DNA from: Komagataeibacter saccharivorans
GTDB taxonomy: Bacteria > Pseudomonadota > Alphaproteobacteria > Acetobacterales > Acetobacteraceae
Direction of reading: 5' to 3'
Assembly (NCBI RefSeq): GCF_003207825.1
Contig: NZ_NKTY01000011.1
Span: 1 to 64,000 of the forward strand
DNA: 64,000 bases
Positions 56,062 to 64,000 of the stretch are shown piece after piece. A program made the translations under genes and the position numbers. The notes below the pieces were generated by a model. The model saw only the letters and a program-made list of their open reading frames with translations, did not search any database and was not told where the DNA came from. Within the stretch, counting starts at the first letter, position 1, and each line of letters begins with the position of its first letter.

Positions 56062-57444
56062 ATGGGATTGAGTAACCTTATGTCACGCCCTGAACCCGCC
56101 CTGTCCCCTACCCCAAAATCCGCATGGCGTTTCGCCAGTGATGCGCAGGCCGACACCAACAGCCTGCCCGGCGCATTCGCCAGCGTGCAGGTTCCCGGTG
56201 CCGGTGCATCATGGCTGCGGCGGTTCCTTGCCTTTGTGGGGCCGGGTTACATGGTTTCCGTGGGGTATATGGACCCCGGTAACTGGGCGACGGATCTGCA
56301 GGGTGGGGCGCAGTTTGGCTATACGCTGCTTACCGTCATTCTGCTGTCGAACTTCATGGCGATCATCCTGCAGTCGCTTGCGGCCCGTCTGGGCATTGCA
56401 ACGGGGCGCGATCTGGCACAGGCATGTCGGGACCATTTCCCGCCTGCCGTCAATATCGTGCTGTGGCTGGCCTGCGAACTGGCCATTATTGCCTGCGACC
56501 TGGCGGAAGTGATCGGCACGGCGGTCGCCCTGCACCTTCTGTTTGACATACCGCTGCTGGCGGGGGCCATCATTTCCGCGCTGGATGCCTTTCTGGCGTT
56601 ATATCTCATGAACCGGGGCTTCCGTTATCTGGAAGCGTTCGTCATCGGCCTGCTTGCGACTGTTGCCCTATGCTTCGCGGTGGAGGTCGTGGCGGCACAG
56701 CCCCCGGTGGCGGCCATACTGAAGGGTTTTCTTCCCTCCACCGAAATCATGACCAACAGCCAGATGCTCTATATTGCAATCGGCATCATCGGGGCGACGG
56801 TCATGCCCCATAACCTCTATCTTCATTCATCCATCGTCCAGACGCGCGCGTTCGAACGTACGTCGTCCGGCCGCAGGGAGGCGATCCGCTGGGCCACATG
56901 GGACAGCACCATCGCCCTTATGCTGGCGCTGTTCATCAATGCCGCAATCCTGATTGTGGCCGCCGCCGCCTTTCACACATCGGGTCATCAGGACATAGCG
57001 GAAATCGAGGATGCGTATCGCCTGCTTTCCCCCCTTCTGGGCCTTGGCGTGGCGTCTACCCTGTTTGCCGTCGCCCTGCTGGCGGCAGGCACCAATTCCA
57101 CCGTGACCGGCACGCTGGCGGGTCAGATCATTATGGAAGGTTTCCTGCGTCTGACCATTCCGCACTGGGCACGGCGACTGCTTACGCGCGGGCTGGCGAT
57201 CATTCCGGTGGTGGCCGTTACGGCGCTGTATGGCAACCGGGGCGTGGGGGAACTGCTTCTGCTCAGTCAGGTGGTCCTGTCCATGCAACTGCCATTCGCG
57301 GTTATTCCGCTGCTTATGTTCGTGACCGACCGGGGCAAGATGGGGGAATTCGTGATCTCCCGCCGCATGACCGTGCTGGCATGGGCGGTGGCGATCATCA
57401 TTCTGCTGCTGAATGGCAAACTGCTGTTTGATGCAATTGCCTGA
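56062..57444 (+). CDS. mntH: Manganese/iron transporter MntH (Nramp family)
   Basis: 460 aa, 11 or so helices. The metal-site motif MDPGNWATD in helix 1 and [15 protein letters not shown] in helix 6 are intact, the latter supplying the His/Met region of Nramp proteins. A longer N-terminal cytosolic tail of about 55 residues precedes helix 1. ATG 56062 follows GTGGGGG; ATG 56080 is an alternative. Proton-coupled Mn(II) import complements the peroxide and iron genes nearby. Confidence 0.94.
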   Translation: MGLSNLMSRPEPALSPTPKSAWRFASDAQADTNSLPGAFASVQVPGAGASWLRRFLAFVGPGYMVSVGYMDPGNWATDLQGGAQFGYTLLTVILLSNFMAIILQSLAARLGIATGRDLAQACRDHFPPAVNIVLWLACELAIIACDLAEVIGTAVALHLLFDIPLLAGAIISALDAFLALYLMNRGFRYLEAFVIGLLATVALCFAVEVVAAQPPVAAILKGFLPSTEIMTNSQMLYIAIGIIGATVMPHNLYLHSSIVQTRAFERTSSGRREAIRWATWDSTIALMLALFINAAILIVAAAAFHTSGHQDIAEIEDAYRLLSPLLGLGVASTLFAVALLAAGTNSTVTGTLAGQIIMEGFLRLTIPHWARRLLTRGLAIIPVVAVTALYGNRGVGELLLLSQVVLSMQLPFAVIPLLMFVTDRGKMGEFVISRRMTVLAWAVAIIILLLNGKLLFDAIA

Positions 57445-57793
57445 AGCTGCGGGAATGCTGCGTCTCTTCAGGGCATAAGATAATCCATTCAGCGTCTGCC
57501 ATGGCTTTGGGTTGTGATGCCGCTTCAGCGCAATTGTGGATTGCTTTTGGCCCTTCCGAACGGGCTGGCCGGAAACGGGCATGTGTGCCTGCAAGTTATC
57601 AAGGAGCTTTTGGTGTGATGCCGACCCTTCCCTGTCAGCGAAGCACTGACCATCGAACTGCGCCTTGCCGCAAGGTGGCTGCTGGGTAACCAGCGGGTAC
57701 GGACCGCGCCTTCTGGCTGCTCGCCCGTTATGGGATGAGCGAACAGCCATGCGTGTCACAAGAATGCAAAGACGGAGGTGGGTAACGCCCTTT
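57445..57793. other. Intergenic region after mntH, nothing recognised
   Basis: About 350 bp of normal GC content. Short open frames are present but none has a recognisable pattern; it could hold a decayed mobile element. Confidence 0.35.
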
Positions 57794-60208
57794 CTACGCC
57801 TTTGCCTGTGGTGTTGCGCTGTCTGGCCGCGTGGGGGTTATGTTGACGTGCAATCCATCGTCGCCGGGGCCGTTCCCCAGCAGGTTGAGGAAACTGGGTA
57901 CCGGGAACCTGATGCCTTCTTCATTCATGCGTACCGCAACACGGGCATAATATTCCCGGTAGACGGTCCATTTTGATCCCGGTGCCGTGCGGACGGAGCC
58001 AAGGAAGCGCGCGCCATTGCCGTCCGCCTGCTCTATGCCCAGAAATGAAAACCCGGACATGATAAGATGGCCAAAGCGCGGGGTCTGGCGCATCTTTTCC
58101 AGCTCTTCGTGAAATATATCGGTAAGCTGCTTCGTATCCTGCGTCAGATCGATCATGAGATCGACAACGACCAGATTATAATCGCGGGAGGTATTGGCGA
58201 TGGACGATACCTCCGAAAACGGGATGATATGCAGGTCCCCATTGATCGAACGCAACCGCAGCGTGCGGATGGACAGATGTTCCACCGTGCCCGATATGCC
58301 CCCGGCAGTAACCCAGTCGCCCACCTGGATCGCATTTTCCACCAGCATGAAGAAGCCGGTGATGAAGTCCTTGACCAGACTCTGCGCGCCAAAGGCGATC
58401 GCCGCGCCCATGATACCCGCGCCGGTCAGCAGCGGTGCGACATTGATGCCGATCTGGGACAGCGTCGTGACCGCCACGATAATGATGATGACGGCCAGCA
58501 GCACGGTCTTGATAATGGGCAGCACCGTGCGCAGGCGGCTGGCGCGTCCTTCCTGTGACGAGTTTTCAAAGTGTGTGATCTGCCGTTCAAGGGCGGCGTT
58601 TGCGACCTCCCATATCAGGATGGCGACCGTATAGGCGACAATCATGGACAGGATCGCGCCAATGATTTTCGGTCCCAGCCGTCCATAGAAAAAGAAATGG
58701 ATGGCAGGTAGGCCAAGCGCCTGGAAAAACAGGATCGTGGTCGTGAAAAACAGCAGGAAAGACAGTAGCTTGCGCGATGCCGGGTAATAGTAGTCAACCC
58801 GCGCCTGTAACCCCGGATAGCGGGCTTCCAGCGCGGGCGAGATGTGGAACAGCCGGTTCTGCAGGTTATACAGCACGACGGATACCACGCGCGACAGGAT
58901 CACCACGGCGGTAGTCAGGATGACCGTGCGGATGATCCACGCATACCCCCCCTGAATATGGGTCGCCCAGATCAGCCACAACGCGAAGTTGAAGAACATT
59001 GCCGGAATCCACCACAGGTAGACCATCCGGCCCATAAACATCCAGAACGGCTGCTTGCGCAGGCGTGCGGGTGGTTGCAGGCTTAGCGCGACATGGGCGC
59101 GCACACGCCATGTAAACAGGGCCACCAGCACATGTTCAACCAGCACCACGCTGCGGATGATCGCCTCCGTCCCGCGCGCGGGCATGTCAAACACCCCGCC
59201 CAGCGTGGAAAGGCACACCACAACCGATGGCGCGGCCACCAGAAAGTTCAGCCAGCGCGTGACCATGAACGCGGTCTGGTTACTTGCGCTGCAAAGCCGG
59301 ATGGCGGGCGAATGGGGAACGAACAGTGTTTCCATCAACAGATAGACAACGCGCGCGACGACATAAGCGTTGGTCAGGGTGATCGTGACCATTTCCGCCT
59401 GATGGGTGGTGGTCAGCAGATAGGCGAAACTGGACCCCAGTGCGAAGAACAGGCCGACGGGCAGCAGTTTGATCAGCAGGTGCAGCAGTGAAAAGGGAAT
59501 GCGGGCCAGCAGGCGCAATGTGGCGTGCTGTGCCTGCATGTCGTGCTGCTGGGCCTGCTGGGCAAGCTGTTCGTCGCTTGCCTGCGTCGGGCCGGTTGCA
59601 GGCGGTGGCGCGTCAGGCTGCGCCGGGGTGGACGCATCGGGCAGGTTCAGGCGACGTTCGGTCGCAACCGCCCGTTCCGTCACTTTCAGCAGCGGCCTGC
59701 GCAGCAGCATGGAAAAACCACGTTCCGCCGCCAGCGCCAGTAACAGGATCAGCGTGGCCCGCCCCACGGCATCCAGCAGGATCGAACGTGACTGCGGGTC
59801 GGCAAAAATCGTATGGGTCCAGTGCGCCACGAACACCAGATCGCCAAACAGGGCCACAAAATGCTGTGCCTGCACCAACAGTCTGGACCGCAGCGATGTC
59901 ACGTCCTGCACCAGATCGCTGCCAAGGCTGTCTGGCTGGACTGATACTTCATCCGCCTTTGCCGGGGCCGTGGCGTGCGGTGTGGGTGCCGCGACCGGGG
60001 CGGTGGTCGGCAACTGTGCGGCGATGGCAGCAAGGGTATTCTGGAATTCCGCGCGTTTTGCCGGGTCATTGATGACGTCCAGCACCTGTCGGGCCTGTTC
60101 TTGGGTCATGCCCTGCGCCGGTTGCGTATCCGCCGCCCTGGCGTGGCCCGACAGGGTTGCGGTACAGAACAGCAGTAATCCGAAAATGGCTATGCGCATC
60201 ATGACCAT
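57794..60208 (-). CDS. Large MscS-family mechanosensitive channel (YbiO/YnaI type)
   Basis: About 804 aa. Signal-like start (IAIFGLLLFCTATLSGHARAA), a periplasmic region (roughly 30-150), then about 10 membrane segments and the MscS core: LLTGAGIMGAAIAFGAQSLVKDFITGFFM (in parts) is the pore helix, followed by NAIQVGDWV, GTVEHLSIRTLRLRS and GDLHIIPFSEVSSIAN. The C-terminal cage domain follows. ATG 60208 is preferred because the signal sequence begins there; the frame is open to 60346. Opens under membrane tension on osmotic downshock. Confidence 0.9.
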   Translation of the reverse strand: MVMMRIAIFGLLLFCTATLSGHARAADTQPAQGMTQEQARQVLDVINDPAKRAEFQNTLAAIAAQLPTTAPVAAPTPHATAPAKADEVSVQPDSLGSDLVQDVTSLRSRLLVQAQHFVALFGDLVFVAHWTHTIFADPQSRSILLDAVGRATLILLLALAAERGFSMLLRRPLLKVTERAVATERRLNLPDASTPAQPDAPPPATGPTQASDEQLAQQAQQHDMQAQHATLRLLARIPFSLLHLLIKLLPVGLFFALGSSFAYLLTTTHQAEMVTITLTNAYVVARVVYLLMETLFVPHSPAIRLCSASNQTAFMVTRWLNFLVAAPSVVVCLSTLGGVFDMPARGTEAIIRSVVLVEHVLVALFTWRVRAHVALSLQPPARLRKQPFWMFMGRMVYLWWIPAMFFNFALWLIWATHIQGGYAWIIRTVILTTAVVILSRVVSVVLYNLQNRLFHISPALEARYPGLQARVDYYYPASRKLLSFLLFFTTTILFFQALGLPAIHFFFYGRLGPKIIGAILSMIVAYTVAILIWEVANAALERQITHFENSSQEGRASRLRTVLPIIKTVLLAVIIIIVAVTTLSQIGINVAPLLTGAGIMGAAIAFGAQSLVKDFITGFFMLVENAIQVGDWVTAGGISGTVEHLSIRTLRLRSINGDLHIIPFSEVSSIANTSRDYNLVVVDLMIDLTQDTKQLTDIFHEELEKMRQTPRFGHLIMSGFSFLGIEQADGNGARFLGSVRTAPGSKWTVYREYYARVAVRMNEEGIRFPVPSFLNLLGNGPGDDGLHVNITPTRPDSATPQAKA

Positions 60209-60565
60209 CGGGCTGGTCAACCGGCCTGCCCCCGTCTGGCAGGTATTCGTAAAATGGCGCATTCCTTGATATTCCGTCCCGACTGCTGAAATCTGCCCCA
60301 TGCAATGTAAATCCGGCATGCCGACATGCCATTCCATACGGGGCATCCAGTTTATCGCAGACAGGGCCGCAAAAGCGCAGATCGCGGGAAGCCGATCTGA
60401 TATGCAATAAAATGCTCTACCGTTTTCTGATATTCTTTAAATATCTGTATTTTACTGGTATGTATTGGTTGGTTGAAATAAGATATATGTATAAATTATA
60501 TATATGCTTATTTCATTATTTTATGAATAAATGATCGGGAGAACACCAGCCGGAGACCGCTGGTG
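60209..60565. other. Intergenic region, AT-rich core
   Basis: About 350 bp between two minus-strand genes; 60415-60530 is AT-rich and probably carries the promoter of the MscS gene. No other feature seen. Confidence 0.45.
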
Positions 60566-61054
60566 TCATGAAGGGCGGGATGGTCCCGACGAAGATGTCG
60601 GGGTGTTCGCATGTTTCTTCAGCAGCGGTATGGCGTCGGGGCTGTTTTCCAGCGCACGTTCCAGCAGTTCTCGTCCCAGCGCCCGCAGGGCAAGTGGATG
60701 CAGCGTGTCCACCGTGGCTGTCAGGTCGTGACGTTCCGTATCGCTCAGTCCGGTATCGGTAGCGACGCGCTGGCGCAGCCTGTCGATCGCATCGGGCGCG
60801 TTGAGTGTAAGGTGCATTTCATCCTTGCGCTCCAGATAGGCGCGACCCGCATCGGTCAGGGTGGTGTCGCCCGTGATCTGGAAGCTGCTGCCTGAAATGC
60901 TGACCCCGCCCTTGCACAGTCCCTGCAATTCAAGGTCGAGCAGGTTGCGGGCGCATTGCGTCGCATCCGTGCCAGTGGGCGGGGCCAGATTGGCCGCTCC
61001 TCCGTTTTCGGCCATGCGGCGAAGCATCGCGTCCTGCAGGTCACGATCAATCAC
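60566..61054 (-). CDS. Hypothetical protein, 162 aa
   Basis: Cytosolic, mostly helical by appearance. It opens MIDRDLQDAMLRRMAENGG and contains ITGDTTLTDAGRAYLERKD, which resembles the wing of winged-helix proteins, then a helical C-terminal part (LRQRVATDTGLSDTERHDL). I do not recognise the family. Single gene. Confidence 0.6.
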   Translation of the reverse strand: MIDRDLQDAMLRRMAENGGAANLAPPTGTDATQCARNLLDLELQGLCKGGVSISGSSFQITGDTTLTDAGRAYLERKDEMHLTLNAPDAIDRLRQRVATDTGLSDTERHDLTATVDTLHPLALRALGRELLERALENSPDAIPLLKKHANTPTSSSGPSRPS

Positions 61055-61291
61055 GTCAGCTCCTCCATTCTGATCAGGTGGCTATGGTGGGCTGGCAGTG
61101 CAGTGCAGACAACCTGCCGGATCGGGAATACGGTTATGCACAAGCAGTCTTAATGTAATTACCGACTACAGGACGTGAAACGGATATTCGGGTCCGGCAT
61201 CCCTTCCATACGGCAACGATCCCGACACGGCTCCTCCGGCTGATGGAAAGAAGCGGATAGTTCGGTTCCATCCGGTGACGCCAGAACAGAA
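61055..61291. other. Intergenic region, nothing recognised
   Basis: Together with 61322-61483 this leaves about 400 bp without a supported gene, apart from the terminator at 61292-61321. Confidence 0.45.
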
Positions 61292-61321
61292 ACGCCCCCT
61301 GCCGGATCTGGCAGGGGGCGT
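61292..61321 (-). terminator. Strong stem-loop
   Basis: ACGCCCCCTGCC pairs perfectly with GGCAGGGGGCGT around GGATCT (12-bp stem). On the minus strand it is followed by TTCTGTTCT; on the plus strand by an A-run. Probable end of the minus-strand small gene at 61484-61714. Confidence 0.7.
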
Positions 61322-61483
61322 GGGTATAAAAAAGGCCGGTTGTTCCGATGCGCGTCGATCAGCTCCACACTCTGTGCGTGAAGCGGTAATGACCCCTGCC
61401 CCCATTACCGGATGGAGTATGCGCGGACCCGCTGCCCGCGCAGGGCATCGGTGCGTCCGCCGATCCGGTGCAGGCTGCCAGTG

Positions 61484-61714
61484 CTACATGCACTCCCGAC
61501 CGTGGGAAACGGTCAGTGCATGCGCTGCAAGGAACCGGAACTGCGCCTGCTCCTCGGGGAAGGCCGGGATGCCTTCCAGCGCGTGCGCGGTCTTGTGGTA
61601 ACGGTGCATGCTGCCCACGCGCCGCCAGGGGCGGTCGGGGTGCTGTTTTTTCCACAGGCTGATCGCCCGGGTTTCCAGTTCCTGATTGTTCACTTCATGA
61701 TCTGACGGTGTCAT
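61484..61714 (-). CDS. Small hypothetical protein, 76 aa
   Basis: Opens MTPSDHEVNNQELETRAIS and continues LWKKQHPDRPWRRVGS, somewhat like small DUF2934-type proteins, but I would not assign it. GGGAG at 61722-61726, 7 bases ahead, favours ATG 61714 over the in-frame ATGs at 61720 and 61732. Confidence 0.55.
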   Translation of the reverse strand: MTPSDHEVNNQELETRAISLWKKQHPDRPWRRVGSMHRYHKTAHALEGIPAFPEEQAQFRFLAAHALTVSHGRECM

Positions 61715-61983
61715 GTCCATCTCCCTGTGCATCCGCGATTGGGGTGTTGGAACGGTCACGAGTTATGTATCTGGATATTGTGGTGGCATGGCCCCTGCAT
61801 CGAACGTCGCAGTCTAACATAAGTTGCGGTCGACCGGATGGTTTTCATGGCCCGCCACCGTACAAAAAAGTGCTGAAGGCGGCCTCCTGCACTTTTGGAA
61901 TGAAAAATAACATTTCGTGACAGGATTATCGAACCCTCCCCCCATTACAGTGCCGCCAGTATTTTTCATGCGCAGGCCACCAG

Positions 61984-62466
61984 ATGATTTTTGTACCCCG
62001 CGGGCATATCCGTGCCGCGACCCTGTTCAGTTTCGTTCTGCCCATGGCGCTTGCCGCCTGTCATAACCGCCCCGGTGGGGAGGTGTGTCGTCGTGTCCCC
62101 CTGCCCCATGACGCCGCAGTCGCCGATGTGGACCATGGGATACATGGCAGTGTTACTTCCGGCTTCGGCGTGGGTGGTGGTCCCGGCATGATGGGCGGGG
62201 GTATGATGCCCGGTGGCGGCATGGCCGGGAATGGCCTGTTCAATCGGGGCATGATGGATAATGGCATGGCGGGTGAGTACGGGCCGCCCGATGGAATGGA
62301 TATGCACAGGGGCGGCCCGCCGGAGCATGAACGCATGGTCAGCCGGTGCCCGCCACCGGGTCCGTCGCGCGGGCATGGGCCGGATCATGATGGTCCGGGC
62401 AGTGCCACGGTGGACCATCATGAGAGTGTCGATGTCTCAAAAATCCGTATCGGCAATTCCGATTAG
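61984..62466 (+). CDS. Small Gly/Met/His-rich lipoprotein
   Basis: 160 aa. Lipoprotein signal ending LPMALAAC, then a mature part rich in Gly, Met, His and Pro (GGGPGMMGGGMMPGGGMAGNG). No domain recognised; Met/His richness might favour copper or other metal binding (inference). Its TAG is followed at once by the ATG of a second lipoprotein, so the two are translated together. Confidence 0.65.
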   Translation: MIFVPRGHIRAATLFSFVLPMALAACHNRPGGEVCRRVPLPHDAAVADVDHGIHGSVTSGFGVGGGPGMMGGGMMPGGGMAGNGLFNRGMMDNGMAGEYGPPDGMDMHRGGPPEHERMVSRCPPPGPSRGHGPDHDGPGSATVDHHESVDVSKIRIGNSD

Positions 62467-62697
62467 ATGACGGGCGACATGCGCAGGCTGCTGATGGTTG
62501 GGGGCTGCCTATTCCTTTTGTGCGGCTGCGCGGCCCATCGGTCCCAGCCCGATGATGACCTGGCCATGGACGAAGCAGATAACGGGCCACCACCCGGCGA
62601 TGGCCAGCACGGCGGCGGCAGGGGTGGTGGTCAGGGCATCTGGTCCGACGTGCTGCATACCGCGATGCAGGCGGGCATGGGCCTGATCCACCATTGA
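62467..62697 (+). CDS. Small lipoprotein, 76 aa
   Basis: RRLLMVGGCLFLLCGCAAH is a lipoprotein signal with Cys in LCGC. The mature part is acidic then Gly-rich (DGQHGGGRGGGQG) and ends HTAMQAGMGLIHH. Zero-base spacing from the previous gene. Family not recognised. Confidence 0.62.
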   Translation: MTGDMRRLLMVGGCLFLLCGCAAHRSQPDDDLAMDEADNGPPPGDGQHGGGRGGGQGIWSDVLHTAMQAGMGLIHH

Positions 62698-62829
62698 TCC
62701 GCTGCCGGACGGCAATCATGTAACATGAACAATATATAATCCGGATAATACATAAATGTTGTATCCAGACACAGTTGCGACACATGCGCAGCGTATAAAG
62801 GGTGCCGTATCCCCCATGGAGAAGACCCT

Positions 62830-63162
62830 ATGCCCGCGAAGCCCGCTTTTTTAGGGGCCATCATGCTGCTTGCCGCCCTGTGTACTCCACCTGTGGCACA
62901 GGCGCACACGCATCGCATCAATCTGCTGGTCGGTTCGCACCACATGCAGAACCAGCAGCATATCAGTTCCCCATACGGGACCATATCAGGCCATCATATC
63001 GCCCAGTCGAAGGACAGTGGGGCCTATGCCGGGATCGAAGCCAAATGCGAAGCACTGTCCGGTACGGGGACGTATATGAGCAGCACCACCATCGGCATCA
63101 GCCGTGTCTCCCATCGCAACTATTTCCGCGACTGCATGCTTCGTAACGGCGCGTGGCAATAG
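62830..63162 (+). CDS. Small secreted protein, 110 aa
   Basis: Signal peptide ending PPVAQAH, then HTHRINLLVGSHHMQNQQH and a C-terminal part with two Cys (EAKCEALSG and FRDCMLRNG) that could form a disulfide. GGAGAAGA 62818-62825 precedes the ATG. Family not recognised; exported. Confidence 0.65.
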   Translation: MPAKPAFLGAIMLLAALCTPPVAQAHTHRINLLVGSHHMQNQQHISSPYGTISGHHIAQSKDSGAYAGIEAKCEALSGTGTYMSSTTIGISRVSHRNYFRDCMLRNGAWQ

Positions 63163-63222
63163 GTCCATAGCCTTTGCCGGGTGGTCAGACAGGCGTTACC
63201 CGCCCCACGTCTTTCCATCCTG

Positions 63223-64000
63223 TTAGATCTTCAGACGTCCTGATGTATTCGCATCGTGGATGAGGCAGACAAGCGGCACGTTTCCACGCTCGAACGGGCG
63301 GGTGATCCGCTGCGGCACGTCGCCCAGCAGGCTGTGCCACTGCGCCCCCTCTGCCGACATGGCAAGCGAAAGCCCCATCTCCCGCCCCAGCGCCAGCGTG
63401 TCGGCACCGGGCCGCATTGCCAGCGGCAGCCGGGGGGCCACGACAAGAAGGCGCAGCGGGCCATGCCGCCGGATGAAGGCGATGGCATGGTCCCGGTCCG
63501 GTCCGTTGAGGGTGACGGGTTCATACGTGCCGCGTGCGAACAGGTCGGGATATTGCTGGCGGAATGACAGGATGCGGCGGATCAGGTCCTGCTTGACGCG
63601 GCCCGTGCGCCATGTGGCGGCAGCGGCGCTGAAACGGGTGGACTGTTCCAGCAGGGCGGCGCGGTGGAGGAAATCTGGCGGTGTGCGGTTATCGGGATCA
63701 ACCAGACTGAAATCCCACAGGTCGCATCCCTGATACAGGTCAGGCACCCCCGGCGTGGTCAGCCGCAGCAGGGTCTGTGACAGCCCGTTCAGGGCACCGG
63801 CGGGGGCGATGCGGGCGACAAGGGATTCCATCTGGTGCAGGAAATCCCCGGATATGGCGGGGTCCAGCAGCCGCGTGGCAAAGGCTGCGCAGGCGTCTTC
63901 ATACGCCACGTCCGGGTCGATCCAGCCTGTATGGCGCTTGGCTTCACGCAGGGCCTTGGTCTGCCACCCAAGGATACGGTCACGAAAATGCTGTCGGGCC
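63223..64000 (-). CDS. treY: Maltooligosyl trehalose synthase, C-terminal part (partial)
   Basis: The window holds about 259 codons of the 3' end; the 5' part lies beyond 64000. LRLTTPGVPDLYQGCDLWDFSLVDPDNR (read in parts) is diagnostic of TreY, the GH13 enzyme that converts the reducing end of maltooligosaccharides into a trehalosyl unit. KALREAKRHTGW and YEDACAAFATRLL upstream agree. Trehalose made with TreZ would serve as an osmolyte; treZ is not in view. Confidence 0.93.
   Translation of the reverse strand, partial: ARQHFRDRILGWQTKALREAKRHTGWIDPDVAYEDACAAFATRLLDPAISGDFLHQMESLVARIAPAGALNGLSQTLLRLTTPGVPDLYQGCDLWDFSLVDPDNRTPPDFLHRAALLEQSTRFSAAAATWRTGRVKQDLIRRILSFRQQYPDLFARGTYEPVTLNGPDRDHAIAFIRRHGPLRLLVVAPRLPLAMRPGADTLALGREMGLSLAMSAEGAQWHSLLGDVPQRITRPFERGNVPLVCLIHDANTSGRLKI

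Noticed and set aside
56827-57759. 310-codon open frame opposite mntH
   Set aside because: Antisense to conserved Nramp motifs; composition is that of a shadow frame.
1-64000. CRISPR arrays, rRNA and tRNA genes
   Set aside because: Looked for spaced direct repeats and for rRNA/tRNA-like sequence; none recognised, though a covariance-model search would be needed to exclude a tRNA in the AT-rich gaps.

Overview
The window is 64 kb of GC-rich chromosome, most probably from an acetic acid bacterium (Acetobacteraceae, close to Komagataeibacter/Gluconacetobacter). This placement is inferred from a gluconate 5-dehydrogenase that closely resembles the Gluconobacter Gno enzyme, IS5/IS1031-type transposases common in this group, alphaproteobacterial OxyR-AhpCF and TonB-ExbBD sets, and many small Gly/His-rich secreted proteins. 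No rRNA, tRNA or CRISPR array was recognised.

Layout. 1-2.8 kb: 3' end of an RND efflux pump gene plus its outer-membrane lipoprotein. 2.9-7.4 kb: a Tat-exported alpha/beta hydrolase, then a tight aminotransferase-amidase-ectoine synthase (EctC) operon with no ectA or ectB. 7.5-14.5 kb (minus strand): OprB-type porin, a hydroxyacid dehydrogenase/hydratase pair, an MHS-type MFS carrier, a Gfo/Idh/MocA oxidoreductase and a truncated, motif-degraded acetyl-CoA synthetase-like protein. 14.8-19.5 kb: an AT-rich mobile region with two outward-ended IS5-family copies, one intact and one internally deleted. They enclose a probable amidase effector/immunity pair, and two copies of a dispersed hairpin repeat lie outside them. 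Gluconate 5-dehydrogenase follows.

19.8-24.7 kb: complete urease operon ureDABCEFG. 25-27.1 kb: exbB-exbD-tonB. 28-32.2 kb: sulfotransferase, small proteins, an MFS exporter and a DUF952 protein. 32.3-37.5 kb: alcohol dehydrogenase, then nucleoside transporter, nucleoside hydrolase and a second hydratase/dehydrogenase pair paralogous to the one at 9-11 kb. 37.5-44.6 kb: luciferase-like oxidoreductase, BASS-family transporter, a D-aminoacylase-like hydrolase facing a class IV aminotransferase, and a porin. 44.7-48 kb: divergent oxyR and ahpC-ahpF. 48-54.8 kb: a GH144-like glucanase, then a Fur-boxed catecholate-siderophore receptor operon ending in piuC. 55-64 kb: RcnB-like protein, MntH, a large MscS-family channel, small lipoproteins and the C-terminal part of TreY.

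Themes. Iron and manganese supply (TonB-ExbBD, the Fiu-like receptor, PiuC, MntH) sits beside peroxide defence (OxyR, AhpCF). Urease can supply ammonia and buffer acid. EctC, TreY, the MscS channel and a beta-glucanase all touch osmotic balance. The least ordinary parts are the orphan EctC operon, the IS-bracketed effector/immunity pair and the duplicated hydratase-dehydrogenase module, once in a sugar-acid-like operon and once in a nucleoside operon.
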